Below are positions 24,659-34,100 of a stretch of 64,000 nucleotides of DNA, one piece after another. Both the position numbers and the translations under genes were made by a program. Source of the DNA: Streptomyces sp. 11x1 (GTDB lineage Bacteria > Actinomycetota > Actinomycetes > Streptomycetales > Streptomycetaceae). The notes beneath the pieces were generated by a model. That model had not been told where the DNA came from. It saw only the letters and a list, made by a program, of their open reading frames with translations, and did no database searches. Within the stretch, counting starts at the first letter, position 1. Every line of letters begins with the position of its first letter. The DNA is taken from positions 7,341,001 to 7,405,000 of the forward strand of contig NZ_CP122458.1 of NCBI RefSeq assembly GCF_032598905.1. The letters are read 5' to 3'.

Positions 24659-25103
24659 CGGGCGGCGTACGCATCGGGTCGGGCGACGGAGCGGGCAGCG
24701 GGCCGGGCGGCGGATCCGACAGCGGGCCGGGGAGCGGGGCGGACAGGGTGACCGTGGTGCCGTGGGGCGTGCCGCGGACGTCGATCCGGGCGGGAGCGCC
24801 GATACCGGCGATCAGCGACTCCGCGAGGCCCGGGCCGTGCCCCTCGGGCCGTCCCGGCGGGGGGACGGCACCGCCGTACGTCACTTCGCAGAGCAACTCA
24901 CCATCGCCTGAGCGGAGTTCGACGACTCTCGGGTCGGCGCCCCGGGCGGCGGCGTCCGTGGCGAACTCCACCGCGGCCTGCCCGAAGGCGCCTCTGACGG
25001 AGGCCGGGAGACGGGCGCGCAGGGACGCCTCCTCCACCAGGGCGCGCACCAGGGGGAGTTCGGGACCACGAAACTCCATCCGCAGTCGCAGCCCCCCGCT
25101 CAC
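24636..25103 (-). CDS. HATPase-like (anti-sigma-type) protein
   Basis: 155 residues; GTG 25103 overlaps the stop of the MEDS gene (GTGA). The core resembles serine-kinase anti-sigma ATPases: FGQAAVEFATDAAARGAD (N-box-like helix with E/D in place of the usual ExxxNA), then GHGPGLAESLIAG in the G-box position and GTTVTLSAPL at the end. The N-box asparagine appears to be missing, so ATP binding is doubtful. A Pro-rich tail follows. Together with the MEDS-STAS protein it looks like a partner-switching module. Confidence 0.65.
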   Translation of the reverse strand: MSGGLRLRMEFRGPELPLVRALVEEASLRARLPASVRGAFGQAAVEFATDAAARGADPRVVELRSGDGELLCEVTYGGAVPPPGRPEGHGPGLAESLIAGIGAPARIDVRGTPHGTTVTLSAPLPGPLSDPPPGPLPAPSPDPMRTPPATAPPAR

Positions 25104-26020
25104 CCGGCGTCCTCCTCGTCCCCTTCGCCCTCCACGCGGACCAGCAGCTGGGGCACCTCGTCGGCGCCCAGTTGCTCCAGCACCAGCCCCAGCAGTTCCC
25201 CGCAGCGCACGGTGACCTCGCTGCCGGCCGGGAGCGAGGCGGCGAGACTGATCAGTTGCCAGGCGCAGTGGGCCTCCATGAAGCAGAGGTCGCGGAGGTC
25301 GAGGACGAAGTGGCTGGGCCCCGAGTCGTCACGGTGTTCCAGCGCCTCGCGCAGCGCCTCGACGAACTCGCTGCGGGTGCTCAGCTCGGCGGTGCCGGCC
25401 ATCCGACCGCCGTCCGCTGTGCCGGTGACGTCCAGGGAGTCCAGGCGTTCCATGACCCGCAGCGGATGGACCTTGCCGACGCGGGAGGTCAGCTCGTCGT
25501 CGAAGCGCCGGCGGTCGTACCAGCAGATCGCCGTGAACAGCGGGTCCGCGAAGAGCGGCGCCACCGAGGCCTCGTAGTCGAGCAGCCGGTCGTGGCCGAG
25601 GTTGACCCGGGGCGCCCAGCTCATGTCGGCGGTGATCCGCAGCCCCGCCCAGCCCTCGTCGCAGGCGCGGTCGACCTCGGCGGCGTAGGTGTCGATCGTG
25701 CGCCGCTCCTGGAAACGGCCGTCGGGCACGTAGATGTCCGTGTTGCGCCTGAGCGACAGCTGGCCGCCGTCCCGCGCCGCCGCCACCTGCCCGCTGCCCC
25801 GGTCCAGCAGTGCGACCACCTCGTCGTCGCTCAGATCGTCGGGGTCCATGACCAGCAGGACCTTCTCGCCGCGCGCCAGACTCGTCCGGGTGTACGCGGT
25901 GAAGACCTTCCACGGTGACTCGTCGGCCCCCTCGGGGTCCCTCGGCCCCATACAGGCGTGATCCCCCAGCCGCAGCCGCTCGACGGGCACGGTTCGCTCC
26001 GCGGGGTGCTGGCTCGTCAT
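25100..26020 (-). CDS. MEDS domain protein with C-terminal STAS domain
   Basis: 306 residues; ATG 26020 with GGGAAGG upstream. The N-terminal two-thirds is a MEDS (DcmR sensory) domain: GDHACMGPRDPE, VFTAYTRTSLARGEKVLLVMDPDD, GRFQERRTIDTYAAEVDRAC, GLRITADMSWA. The C-terminal third is STAS-like (HFVLDLRDLCFMEAHCAWQLISLAASL), as in anti-anti-sigma factors. In Streptomyces this fusion co-occurs with a small ATPase, here the next gene, which overlaps it. A role in stress or developmental sigma-factor control is likely but inferred. Confidence 0.83.
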   Translation of the reverse strand: MTSQHPAERTVPVERLRLGDHACMGPRDPEGADESPWKVFTAYTRTSLARGEKVLLVMDPDDLSDDEVVALLDRGSGQVAAARDGGQLSLRRNTDIYVPDGRFQERRTIDTYAAEVDRACDEGWAGLRITADMSWAPRVNLGHDRLLDYEASVAPLFADPLFTAICWYDRRRFDDELTSRVGKVHPLRVMERLDSLDVTGTADGGRMAGTAELSTRSEFVEALREALEHRDDSGPSHFVLDLRDLCFMEAHCAWQLISLAASLPAGSEVTVRCGELLGLVLEQLGADEVPQLLVRVEGEGDEEDAG

Positions 26021-26029
26021 GGGGGCACC

Positions 26030-26058
26030 TTCCCGTGAGGATCTTTCCCGTGAGGATC
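26030..26058. repeat. 14-base direct duplication at the MEDS gene ribosome-binding site
   Basis: TTCCCGTGAGGATC occurs at 26030-26043 and again at 26045-26058. On the minus strand this duplicates GATCCTCACGGGAA, and the proximal copy supplies the GGGAAGG ribosome site of the MEDS-STAS gene. Confidence 0.85.
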
Positions 26059-26206
26059 AGGACTCTGCACGGACAGTAGGCCCGTCGGCGCCCCCGACGG
26101 CCGGATGATCGCCAATCTTCTGCTTGGGATGATTTCGGGGCGGGTCGGAGTGAAGTTCGATCGAGAGTGGGCGCCACCCGACCGGCGGTGACCGGGTGTT
26201 TTCTGC

Positions 26207-26812
26207 TTAGGCCACCCTCTGCAACAACCCCCACGTGAACTCCGCGACACACTCCCGCCGCACCCCGTCCCGGTCCGGCGCGACGAACCGCAACCCCCAC
26301 CGCGTGGGCGCCGTCCCCTCCATCGGCCGGGCCGGCGCGAACGCCCGTGCCACCTCGTCCACCGTGCAGGACCACGGCACCAGATCCTCCATGGCGCGCG
26401 GCTCGGGCCCGGCCGCCCCGGGCGCGCGCACCAGCCACTCGTTCCACACTGCCCCGTTCGGCGCCAGCAGCACCTCGAACCGGAGGTCGTCCCACAGCGG
26501 CACCGGCCACAGCCACGCCTCGCACTCCAGGTCCCCGATGCGGCGCCCGGTCACGGACTCGGGCGTGCCCAGCACCGACCGGTACCGCGACGCCGACCCC
26601 CGGGCCCGGGGCGAGCGCGCCATGGCCTGCCACCGTCGGTTCGCCTCACGCATCTCGCTGATCGAGACGCCCAGCTCGCGCCGGGCGTCCTCGACGAGCC
26701 CCGGATTGTGGTCGGCCATCCGGCGCAGCAGCACGAGCTGGAAGTCGAGCGGGGTGAACGGACCGGAGGGCCTATCCGGCCCGGGGCGCTTCGCGGAGGA
26801 CATGCCCTCCAT
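26207..26812 (-). CDS. hypothetical protein, end of envelope-glycan operon
   Basis: 201 residues from ATG 26812; other in-frame starts are ATG 26803 and GTG 26848. It overlaps the 3' end of the FkbM methyltransferase gene by about 40 bases. The sequence is soluble, with an N-terminal helical part (FTPLDFQLVLLRRMADHNPGLVEDARRELGVSISEMREANRRW split across 25-65) and a beta-rich C-terminal part with several Trp (ECEAWLWPVPLWDDLRFEVL, VWNEWLV). I do not recognise the family. No signal peptide or membrane segment is visible. Confidence 0.65.
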   Translation of the reverse strand: MEGMSSAKRPGPDRPSGPFTPLDFQLVLLRRMADHNPGLVEDARRELGVSISEMREANRRWQAMARSPRARGSASRYRSVLGTPESVTGRRIGDLECEAWLWPVPLWDDLRFEVLLAPNGAVWNEWLVRAPGAAGPEPRAMEDLVPWSCTVDEVARAFAPARPMEGTAPTRWGLRFVAPDRDGVRRECVAEFTWGLLQRVA

Positions 26813-27611
26813 GGTCGCGTACGGCACCGGACGCGGCGCGCGGCTCACCCGGGCGGCGCCCGTCCGGCAGGAACAGCACCGAGTTGACGTAGCGGGGCCC
26901 GGAGAACGGCAGGACCCGACGGAGCAGCCCCTTGGACGCCATGTGCGACGTACGCGCCTGGTGGGCCTCCAGGGCGGCCGGGTCCAGCCGCCGCCAGGTC
27001 TTCGCGGGCAGGACCCAGCCGGCGTAGCCGAGGCCCGCGAGCAGGTCGACGACCGGGGCGATCGGCTGGATACGGCACTCCAGCTCGACGAAGAGCGCCG
27101 GGCGGTCGCGGACGAGGAGGCCGGACGCGCCGCGCAGGACGGCCAGTTCGTTGCCGTCGACGTCGATCTTGACGAAGCCGACGTCGGTCAGACCGAGACC
27201 GTCGATGGTCACACAGCGGACGTCCAGCGCACGGCCGTGGATGTCCCGGCGGACCAGCGACGACACCCCGCGCCCCCCGTCGTCGCCCGGCGGCAGCCAG
27301 AGCCGGGCCGTGCCCGGCCGGTCCGAGGCGGCGGCCTGGACGACCCGGACGTTGGCGGGGGCCGACGAGACGAGCAGCCGGGCCAGCCGGGGCACCGGCT
27401 CGACGGTCACCACCCGCCCGGCGCGTGCCGCCAGTCGGCGCGTCCAGGGGCCGTACCAGCCGCCCACGTCCACGGCCGTGCCGCACCCCGGCGGGCACAG
27501 CTCGTCGAGCCGGGCCAGCTCCGGCTCGAAGCGCGGGTACACGAGCCGGGCGGTCGCGGCGACCAGCGGGTCCGGCAGGAGCGGCGCGAGCCGCGCGGCG
27601 AGTGTGGTCAT
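26772..27611 (-). CDS. FkbM-family methyltransferase
   Basis: 279 residues; ATG 27611 overlaps the preceding gene's stop (ATGA). The SAM-binding signature is VDVGGWYGPWTRRLAARAGRVVTVEPVPRL split across residues 45-75, then RCVTIDGLGLTDVGFVKIDVDGNELAVLRGA, the FkbM hallmark (FVKIDVDGNE). These enzymes O-methylate sugars or polyketides. In this operon a sugar or glycolipid hydroxyl is the likely target (inference). Confidence 0.87.
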   Translation of the reverse strand: MTTLAARLAPLLPDPLVAATARLVYPRFEPELARLDELCPPGCGTAVDVGGWYGPWTRRLAARAGRVVTVEPVPRLARLLVSSAPANVRVVQAAASDRPGTARLWLPPGDDGGRGVSSLVRRDIHGRALDVRCVTIDGLGLTDVGFVKIDVDGNELAVLRGASGLLVRDRPALFVELECRIQPIAPVVDLLAGLGYAGWVLPAKTWRRLDPAALEAHQARTSHMASKGLLRRVLPFSGPRYVNSVLFLPDGRRPGEPRAASGAVRDHGGHVLREAPRAG

Positions 27612-27871
27612 GAGTTCAACTTTCGGAGCAATGCCTCGTGTTCGTCCTCCGTCACCTGCTCGCCCGACGACGGCAGCAGCTGCGGAATGCCGTCGACGAT
27701 CGGGTAACGGCGGTGCAGCCGGGGGTTGTAGAGCGACTCCGGCGCCCCGGAGGCGGCGTCGGCGTCGGCAGCGGAGCCGCCGGGGCGCTCCTCCTCGTGG
27801 ACCACCAGATGCAGCGGCCCCTTGTCCAGCGGGCACGCCAGGATCTGGAGCAACGGGTCGTCGGGGTTCAA
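27608..27871 (-). CDS. Trm112-family small protein
   Basis: 87 residues; TTG 27871 overlaps the EamA gene's stop (TTGA), with GGAG 11 bases upstream. It has the family pattern LQILACPLDKGPL near the start and RRYPIVDGIPQLLP near residue 55-68. Only one cysteine remains of the usual CP..C zinc site. Trm112-like proteins are small activators of methyltransferases, and two methyltransferase genes flank it, so it may stabilise one of them. Confidence 0.8.
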   Translation of the reverse strand: MNPDDPLLQILACPLDKGPLHLVVHEEERPGGSAADADAASGAPESLYNPRLHRRYPIVDGIPQLLPSSGEQVTEDEHEALLRKLNS

Positions 27872-28794
27872 GGCGGGGTCAACTCCTTGGCGGGTGCGGG
27901 GGATGGGGAGGTCGGCGGGGGACTGTCGTGCTTGGGCATGCTGAGCAGCACACCGACCGCCAGTACCGTGCCCGAGAGCCGCAGCGTCAGCCGCAGCGGA
28001 TCGTCGGGCAGCGACTCGCCGAACGACAGCGTGCCGAGCACGGCCGTGAACAGACAGGTCACCGTCGTGCAGACCGGCACGATCAGCGAGGCCCGGCAGC
28101 GCTGGAGCGCGGCCTGCGACAGCACCAGACCGAACGCGCCGGTGAACAGCAGGAGGTACGGGTACGGGGAGCGCAGCAGGCCGACGACCGCCTCGCCGAG
28201 AGCACTGGTCGTCAGATGGCTCGACACGCCCTTGATCGCGAGCGAGCTGACGCCGTACAGCAGGCCCACGGCCACGCCGTACTCGACGCCCGTGGTCGGC
28301 AGCCGGTGCCGGTGCCGGGCGCGCCGCTCGGCGGACCGGTACAGCCCGACCCCCGCCGCCAGCGCGGGCAGACAGATCGTGAGGACCAGTGCGTACGGCG
28401 CCTCGCGGCTGACCGTGTCGGTGCCCTCGTCCAGGGACAGCACCACCATCAGCAGGGCGGCGAGGATGGCCCCGAGGGCGTACCGCTCCCGGCCGCTCGT
28501 CTCCTCCCCGAGCAGCCGCGCCGACAGCAGGACCAGCAGCACCAGGCCCGAGACGAAGATGCCCTGGGCGGCGGCGATCGGTAGTGTCCGGTAGACCACG
28601 AGCTGGGCGGCGAACCCGGCGGCCAGCGACAGGGAGCCCGCGATCCACAGCGGGCTGCCGACGACAAGACGCAACAGTTTGAACGGCTCCCGGACCGTCA
28701 CCTGGGGCATCGCGGTGAGGGCCCGTTTCTCCAGGACGAATCCCGTGCTGTACAGCGCGTTCGCCAACAGGGCCGCGGCCACTCCCCACCACAT
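27868..28794 (-). CDS. EamA/DMT-type membrane transporter
   Basis: 308 residues with about ten hydrophobic helices, starting MWWGVAAALLANALYSTGFVLEKRAL and showing the two-half EamA layout (LPIAAAQGIFVSGLVLLVLLSA; LYGVSSLAIKGVS; LSQAALQRCRASLIVPVCTTVTCLFTAVLG). A Pro/Ser-rich tail ends in the cytoplasm. It starts three bases after the preceding methyltransferase and overlaps the next gene, so it is within the glycan operon and may move a lipid-linked or sugar intermediate. Confidence 0.84.
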   Translation of the reverse strand: MWWGVAAALLANALYSTGFVLEKRALTAMPQVTVREPFKLLRLVVGSPLWIAGSLSLAAGFAAQLVVYRTLPIAAAQGIFVSGLVLLVLLSARLLGEETSGRERYALGAILAALLMVVLSLDEGTDTVSREAPYALVLTICLPALAAGVGLYRSAERRARHRHRLPTTGVEYGVAVGLLYGVSSLAIKGVSSHLTTSALGEAVVGLLRSPYPYLLLFTGAFGLVLSQAALQRCRASLIVPVCTTVTCLFTAVLGTLSFGESLPDDPLRLTLRLSGTVLAVGVLLSMPKHDSPPPTSPSPAPAKELTPP

Positions 28795-28797
28795 CGC

Positions 28798-29556
28798 CTA
28801 TGTCCTCCGCGCGTGCAGCAGCAGGATCGACGCCGCCGAGGGGGCCGCGCAGGCCAGCCGGTCCAGTGGACGCAGCGGACGCGGTACGCCGTGGAAGGGC
28901 GCCCCGCGCAGCCGGACGACCTCGAAGCCGGACGCGGCCACGAACTCCCGTAGCGCGCGGGCGGTGTAGAGCCGAAGATGGCCCACGACCTCCGTCCCCG
29001 GGCGGCCGTGGATGCCGCGCAGGCTCACCTCGGAGAACACCGGCTGGACGCCCGCGAGCAGCAGGGCGCGGTTGTACCAGGCGGCCAGGTTGGGGGTCGA
29101 CAGCATCAGATGGCCGCCCGGTCGCAGGACGCGGCGGATCTCGTCGAGGGCCGCGTCCGGGTCGACGAGGTGCTCGATGACCTCGCTGAACAGGACGGCG
29201 TCGGCGGACTCCGACCGCAACGGCAGGCCGCCGTCGGCCAGTTCGCCGCGGATCGCGTACGGGACGCGGGTGCGGGCGCGGCGGAGGGCGTCCTGGGACC
29301 AGTCGACGCCGATGATGCGGTGACCCGGGAGGAGGGGCGCGGCGGTGGCCGCGGCCGTGCCGTCGCCGCAGCCGATGTCGAGGATCGTGCGGGGGCCGGT
29401 GCGGGCCGCCGGGCCCAGGGCGGCCGCCAGCATGCGGGCCTGGGCGAAGCTGCGGGGGGTGCCGGAGGCGACCGGGACGGAGGGGTCCTCGTAGAAGTCG
29501 CGAAGTCCTCTGACGCGGGGCGGTGTTGTCGTGGGGGTGGGTGAGGTGGTCGGCAT
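28798..29556 (-). CDS. class I SAM-dependent methyltransferase
   Basis: 252 residues; ATG 29556 shares one base with the upstream stop (TGATG). Motif I ILDIGCGDGTAAATA near 58-72, motif II VDWSQDALRRAR, ADAVLFSEVIEHLVDPDAAL and RVLRPGGHLMLSTPNL are all present. The C-terminal part resembles methyltransferases of lipids or glycolipids, with a final helix rather than an extra domain. It is coupled with the condensation-fold gene and the transporter. Confidence 0.87.
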   Translation of the reverse strand: MPTTSPTPTTTPPRVRGLRDFYEDPSVPVASGTPRSFAQARMLAAALGPAARTGPRTILDIGCGDGTAAATAAPLLPGHRIIGVDWSQDALRRARTRVPYAIRGELADGGLPLRSESADAVLFSEVIEHLVDPDAALDEIRRVLRPGGHLMLSTPNLAAWYNRALLLAGVQPVFSEVSLRGIHGRPGTEVVGHLRLYTARALREFVAASGFEVVRLRGAPFHGVPRPLRPLDRLACAAPSAASILLLHARRT

Positions 29557-31178
29557 CACTCGATGTCCTCTTCCGTCGCGTGCAGGTAGTGCTCGAAGAG
29601 GTCGCGGAGGTGGGCGCCGTCGCCGTGGCTGAGCAGGGCCCGGGACCAGCGCAGGGCCAGGTGCAGGCGGCCCGCCGTAGAGGCGGTCGTGACGGTGAGG
29701 CCGCGGGGCATACGGGCGGGGGCGGAGAACCAGACGGCGTGGGCGCGGCCCGCCTCCTCGCCGAAGTCCAGCGCGTACGGGACGCGGCCGATGTTGCTGA
29801 GCAGGGTGGTCGACGTCCAGGGCGCGGCGGCCCGGCGCAGGCCCCTGGTGACGGCGGCGCGCCAGGACACGGGGACCACCGGGGCCGTCAACAGTGAGGC
29901 CCCGTGGCCCAGTTGGGGGCGGGGGAGCGATTTCAGGGCGCGGGTGCGGTCCGCCGTGCGGCGCAGGAGCGTGGTGAGGGGGGTGTGGTTCTGGCTCAAC
30001 TCCGTCGGCGAGAAGGGGACTTCGACCAGGCGGGTGCCGTTGCCTATCGGCATGTCCGTGTCCCTGGGGCGGTCGTCCACCGGCATCGTGATGCGGAGGG
30101 GGCGGGGGTGGGCGCCGTGCTCCCGGTTCCAGTGGGCGAGCATCAGGGCCGTGGTGACCATGAGCTGGTCGTTCACGGTGTAGGGGGCGGACTTCGGGCG
30201 GCGGGGGACGGGCAGCTCGGTGACGAGCAGGCCGTTGCCGGGGGAGGGCTCGGGGGTGCCGGGGGCGACGCGGGCGGGGCGGGTCCAGTTGGAGGGGGTC
30301 GTCGTCTCGGCCTGGGGTGGTTCGTCCTGGGCGGGGGTGGGGCGGACGGGTGGGGCGGTGGGGGCGTTGTCCTGCCCGCCGTAGAGCTGCGCGGCGGTGG
30401 CGAGGATACGGAGGCAGGCGGGGCCGTCCAGGGCGGTGTGGTTGATGGTGAGGAAGAGGACGGTGCCGGGGGTTTTGGGGCGGGTGGGTGTGGGGGCGGT
30501 GTCGGTGCCGGTGGTTTTCGGGTGCCCGGGGGTGGGGTCGGCCGGGGGTGGGGTCCGCTGCTCGGCGGTGCGAGGTGCCGCTGCGCCCGCCCTCCCCCAC
30601 TCTCGGCTGCGCTCGAGCGGGGGGACCCCCAACGCCCCAACGGCACGATTGCCCGCAGCTACGGAAGACGGGGAGGGGGAGGTGGCGGCACGACTGCCCG
30701 CAGTTAGGGAAGACGTGGTTCGGCTGGTCGGTGGTAGGCCCACCGCGTCCGAGGCCTCGCTGCCCACCGCCGGGCCCGCGCCCTCCACCACCTCCAGGCG
30801 GATCGGTGGGGACAGCGTCAGCGGGGGCGCTTCGATCAGCGCCCTCGTCCGCGCGTCCCGCAGCGCGTGCGGCCCGGCCGGCAGGAAGGTCACCACCTCC
30901 ACCTCCGGCTCCCGCGTCAGCTCCCACTCGTAGCGGCGGCGGTACCAGCGCCCCGGAGCCTCGCGCATGAGGATCCGGGGGTGCCGCTGGAGCGCCGCCG
31001 TGAAGGCGGTGCGCAGACGGTCGGGGTCGAGCCGGCCGGGCAGGTGGACCTCGATGTGGACGGTCTCGGGCTCCTCCTCCTGCAAGCAGTGGCGGGACAC
31101 CTCGTCCACCACCGGGAAGGGGATCCGCACGGGCCCCGGTGCGGCCTCGTCCCGCGCGGGCCGGTCCAGCGCCGTCAT
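29556..31178 (-). CDS. condensation-domain-like acyltransferase (PapA/WES type)
   Basis: 540 residues; ATG 31178 overlaps the AftD-like gene's stop (ATGA). The fold belongs to the CoA-dependent acyltransferase group; the active-site motif is NHTALDG (HxxxD, His247-Asp251). The C-terminal part has WTSTTLLSNIGRVPYALDFG. Residues about 134-236, before the motif, are a low-complexity Ser/Pro/Thr insertion; its DNA contains the repeat at 30594-30715. The likely reaction is transfer of an acyl group to a sugar or lipid hydroxyl. No carrier protein or adenylation domain is nearby, so NRPS function is unlikely. Confidence 0.78.
   Translation of the reverse strand: MTALDRPARDEAAPGPVRIPFPVVDEVSRHCLQEEEPETVHIEVHLPGRLDPDRLRTAFTAALQRHPRILMREAPGRWYRRRYEWELTREPEVEVVTFLPAGPHALRDARTRALIEAPPLTLSPPIRLEVVEGAGPAVGSEASDAVGLPPTSRTTSSLTAGSRAATSPSPSSVAAGNRAVGALGVPPLERSREWGRAGAAAPRTAEQRTPPPADPTPGHPKTTGTDTAPTPTRPKTPGTVLFLTINHTALDGPACLRILATAAQLYGGQDNAPTAPPVRPTPAQDEPPQAETTTPSNWTRPARVAPGTPEPSPGNGLLVTELPVPRRPKSAPYTVNDQLMVTTALMLAHWNREHGAHPRPLRITMPVDDRPRDTDMPIGNGTRLVEVPFSPTELSQNHTPLTTLLRRTADRTRALKSLPRPQLGHGASLLTAPVVPVSWRAAVTRGLRRAAAPWTSTTLLSNIGRVPYALDFGEEAGRAHAVWFSAPARMPRGLTVTTASTAGRLHLALRWSRALLSHGDGAHLRDLFEHYLHATEEDIE
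30594..30715. repeat. interspersed repeat inserted within the condensation-fold gene
   Basis: The plus strand shows a CTCTCGGCTGCGCTCGAGCG element followed by GGGGGGACCCCC and two 29-base direct copies of a GGCACGA(T/C)TGCCCGCAG element at 30642-30670 and 30687-30715 (four differences, 45-base period). Elements of this type are, to my knowledge, usually intergenic in Streptomyces. Here they code for residues about 155-195 in frame. Confidence 0.7.
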
Positions 31179-34100
31179 CCCGGTTCCCCCCTTCCCGTAC
31201 CGCCCTCGTCCTCCGGCTCAGTCGCCCTGGACTTCGGCTTGGTGAGGGGGATGCGGCGGGTCGGGGTGTCGGGGTCTCCTTGCGGGGCGCCGGGCCCGCG
31301 CGCCGAGATCGTCGGGCTCGCGACCGATCCGCCGCCTCCGCTTTCGCTTCCCGCGCCGCCCCCTTCGCCGCCCGGCCCGCCGTTCAGCGTCCTGCCCACG
31401 CGCCGCCGCTGCGGCAACGGCTCCGTCGCCGCCTCCGCCCCCGGCGGACGCTCGAACTCCCGCGTGGAGCCGGGCCGTTCCGGCGCGGTCGCGACATCCG
31501 CGCCCACACTCACCAGCGCCGCGAACAGGCCGATGAGGGCAAGGAGTTGGGCCATCGGGCCGAACGCGCCCGTGTCGGCCGCGACCGGCTCGCCCGCCCC
31601 GAACGCGGCGACGATCCCCGCACCCGCCAGCGCCAGGAAGGCGATCGGCACGAGCAGGGTGTGCCGTTTCCAGGCGAGGAGGGCCAGCAGCGGGACGAGG
31701 AGGGCGAAGAAGCCGGCGATGACGATGCCGACGAGGGTGAGCGCGACCGTGCCGAGCCAGAGGCCGGGGCCCGGCGGCGTCGGCTGCGGCGCGTCGGGGT
31801 TGGGCTCCCGCCTGCGCCAGAGGGCCAGCCCGACGAGGGCCGCGAGGCCGACGCCCGCCCCGATCAGCCCCGCCTCGTACGTCACGGACGGCTCGTACGA
31901 CAGCTTGACCGTGCCGCCCGCGCCGCCGGGGACGCGCCAGCCCTGCTGCCAGCCGTCGAGCCTGACCGGGGTCAGCTCGCGGCCGTTCAGCGTGGCCTTC
32001 CAGCCGTCGTTGAAGTTCTCGTACGTCGTCAGGTAGGAGGCCGCGCCGTCGCCGACGGTGACCGTGCGGCGGTCGCCGAGCCAGTCGCGTATGCCCAACT
32101 CCCGTCCTGAGGCGGCTGGTTCGGTGACCGTCCCACGGGTGAGCGTGACGGTCGTGACGGCCAGCGCGCCCGTGTCCTCGGACTCGAAGGTGTGCCGGTC
32201 GGCGGCGTCCAGCTCCAACCCGCCGCCCGCGCGCCCGTTCTGGCAGAGCGTCAGGTCGATCGGCCGGCGCTCCACCAGGTCCCGTACGGTCCCCCGCGCG
32301 CTCGTCTCGTACAGGGTCCCGTCGACCTCGACCGTCGGACCCTCGCCGCACGGCAGCTCGAAGTCCCGGGTCGGGGCGGGCTGCGGTGTGCGGTACTGGT
32401 CGAGGGCCGGGACGTACGCCTCCGTGAGCCCGACCGGGAGTTGCAGGTCGTCGTCGGCGACGGGGTTGTGGACGGTCATCGGGGCCGTCTCGGTGACGGT
32501 GATGTCGAGCCGGTCGGTGTTGATCGGGTCGAAGCGCACCCAGCCGTTCTCGTCGACCCCGGCGACGACCGCGCCGTCCGGGGAGCTGATCTCGACCTGG
32601 GTGGGCCGGGCCGACAGCCCGCCCGCCGGGGCCAGGACGAGCGAGCCGACCGGCCACTTGTCCTTCCAGCTCAGATGGATCGTCGGCTCGTCGCCCGCGA
32701 TCCACGCCGTGGTCAGGTCGCCGTCGGTCAGGTTGCGGGGCGACAGTCCGGCCCCGAGCGAGGCGGTGGAGTCGGCGGTCGCCGTCATCCGGGTCTGCTG
32801 GTCGGGGGCGACCTCGTACAGCAGCTTGTCCAGCTCGTCGCCCGGCACGGGCACGGCCGTCGCCTTCAGCTCGTACGTCCCCGCCGTGCCGGTGGCGAAG
32901 GTGCGGTGCAGGCCGGGCTCGGTGCCCGTGGGAGAGAGGCCGGTCGGGTCGGCGGCCCGCTGGAGCGAGACCACCTCGGCGGAGGCGGCCGTGCCCTCGG
33001 GGTCCTGGGCGTCGGTCGGCAGCCGCAGCATGCGGGTGACCTTGACGCCCGGGATGTCGACCTCGGCGAAGCCCGCGCCGACCAGACCGGTGTGCCGCTC
33101 CGCCGAGTCGAGAATCGTGATCTTCAGCCAACGTGTCTCGCCGGGGCGGGCGTTGACGGTCTGCGTGGAGCCGTCCGGCTGGAGGTTCGTGGAGCGCGAG
33201 CCCCGCTCGGTCTCCACCTTGATCCGCGTCGGCGCCGACCGCACCCCGTCCTGCGGCAGCGGTGTCACCTCGAACGTCTCCGGGATGTCCTGGCCGCCGT
33301 CGAAGTCGATCCGCAGCCACTGCCCGTTCGCCGAACCGGCCGCGCCCTCCGCCCAGGCGGTCTCCCGGTCGCCGTCGAAGGCGTTCACCGGGTCGTACTG
33401 CGGCAGGTGGAACAGCCAGTTGCCGCTGGTCGAGGCGGTCACGGCCTTGGCGCCGCGCAGCTCGGCCACCGTCTGATGGTCGAGCCCGGACACCGGCAGG
33501 ATCTGCTTCGGCGGCTCACCGGCGTCCTGCACGCTCCCGCTCGGGTTCCGCTCGTTCGCCGTGTACGTGTACGACGTGTTGGCGTTGACCAGGCCGAACC
33601 GGGTGTCCGCCCGGCGCAGCCCGTCCCCGACCACCTGGACGGCCGGGGTGCCGAGACCGGGATGGTTGTCGCCGGTCAGCACGGTGGCCCGGTCGCGCAG
33701 CTCCGGGTCGGCGGCCAGCGGCAACAGCGACTCGGGGCCACCGGAGACGACAGCCGTGTCCGCGATCGCCTTCAGCCCGGCCTGCCCGGGACGCGGCACC
33801 TCCTGGGCGGGCCGGTAGATCTCCACGGCCCGCTGCCGCGCGTACAGTCCCTCGACCTGGAGCGGGGTGCCCTCGGCGATCCGCCCGCCGGTCATGACCG
33901 GCCCGAGCCCGGTGACCCGCTCGTACCCCGACTGCTCCAGGGTCCGCTTCACGGTCGTGGTCGGTACGGCACCGATCTGGTCGGGGTCCAGGTCGTTGCG
34001 GACGACGACGTAGTACAGTCCGGCCCGGCTCAAGTAGTCGGCGAGGCCCGGCACTTCGGCACCCGTCAGCAGGGCCTGCTCGACGGCGTCCATCGCGCGC

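Noticed and set aside
29556..31178. NRPS condensation enzyme
   Set aside because: No adenylation or carrier domain is nearby; the context is an envelope-glycan operon, so a stand-alone acyltransferase is more likely.
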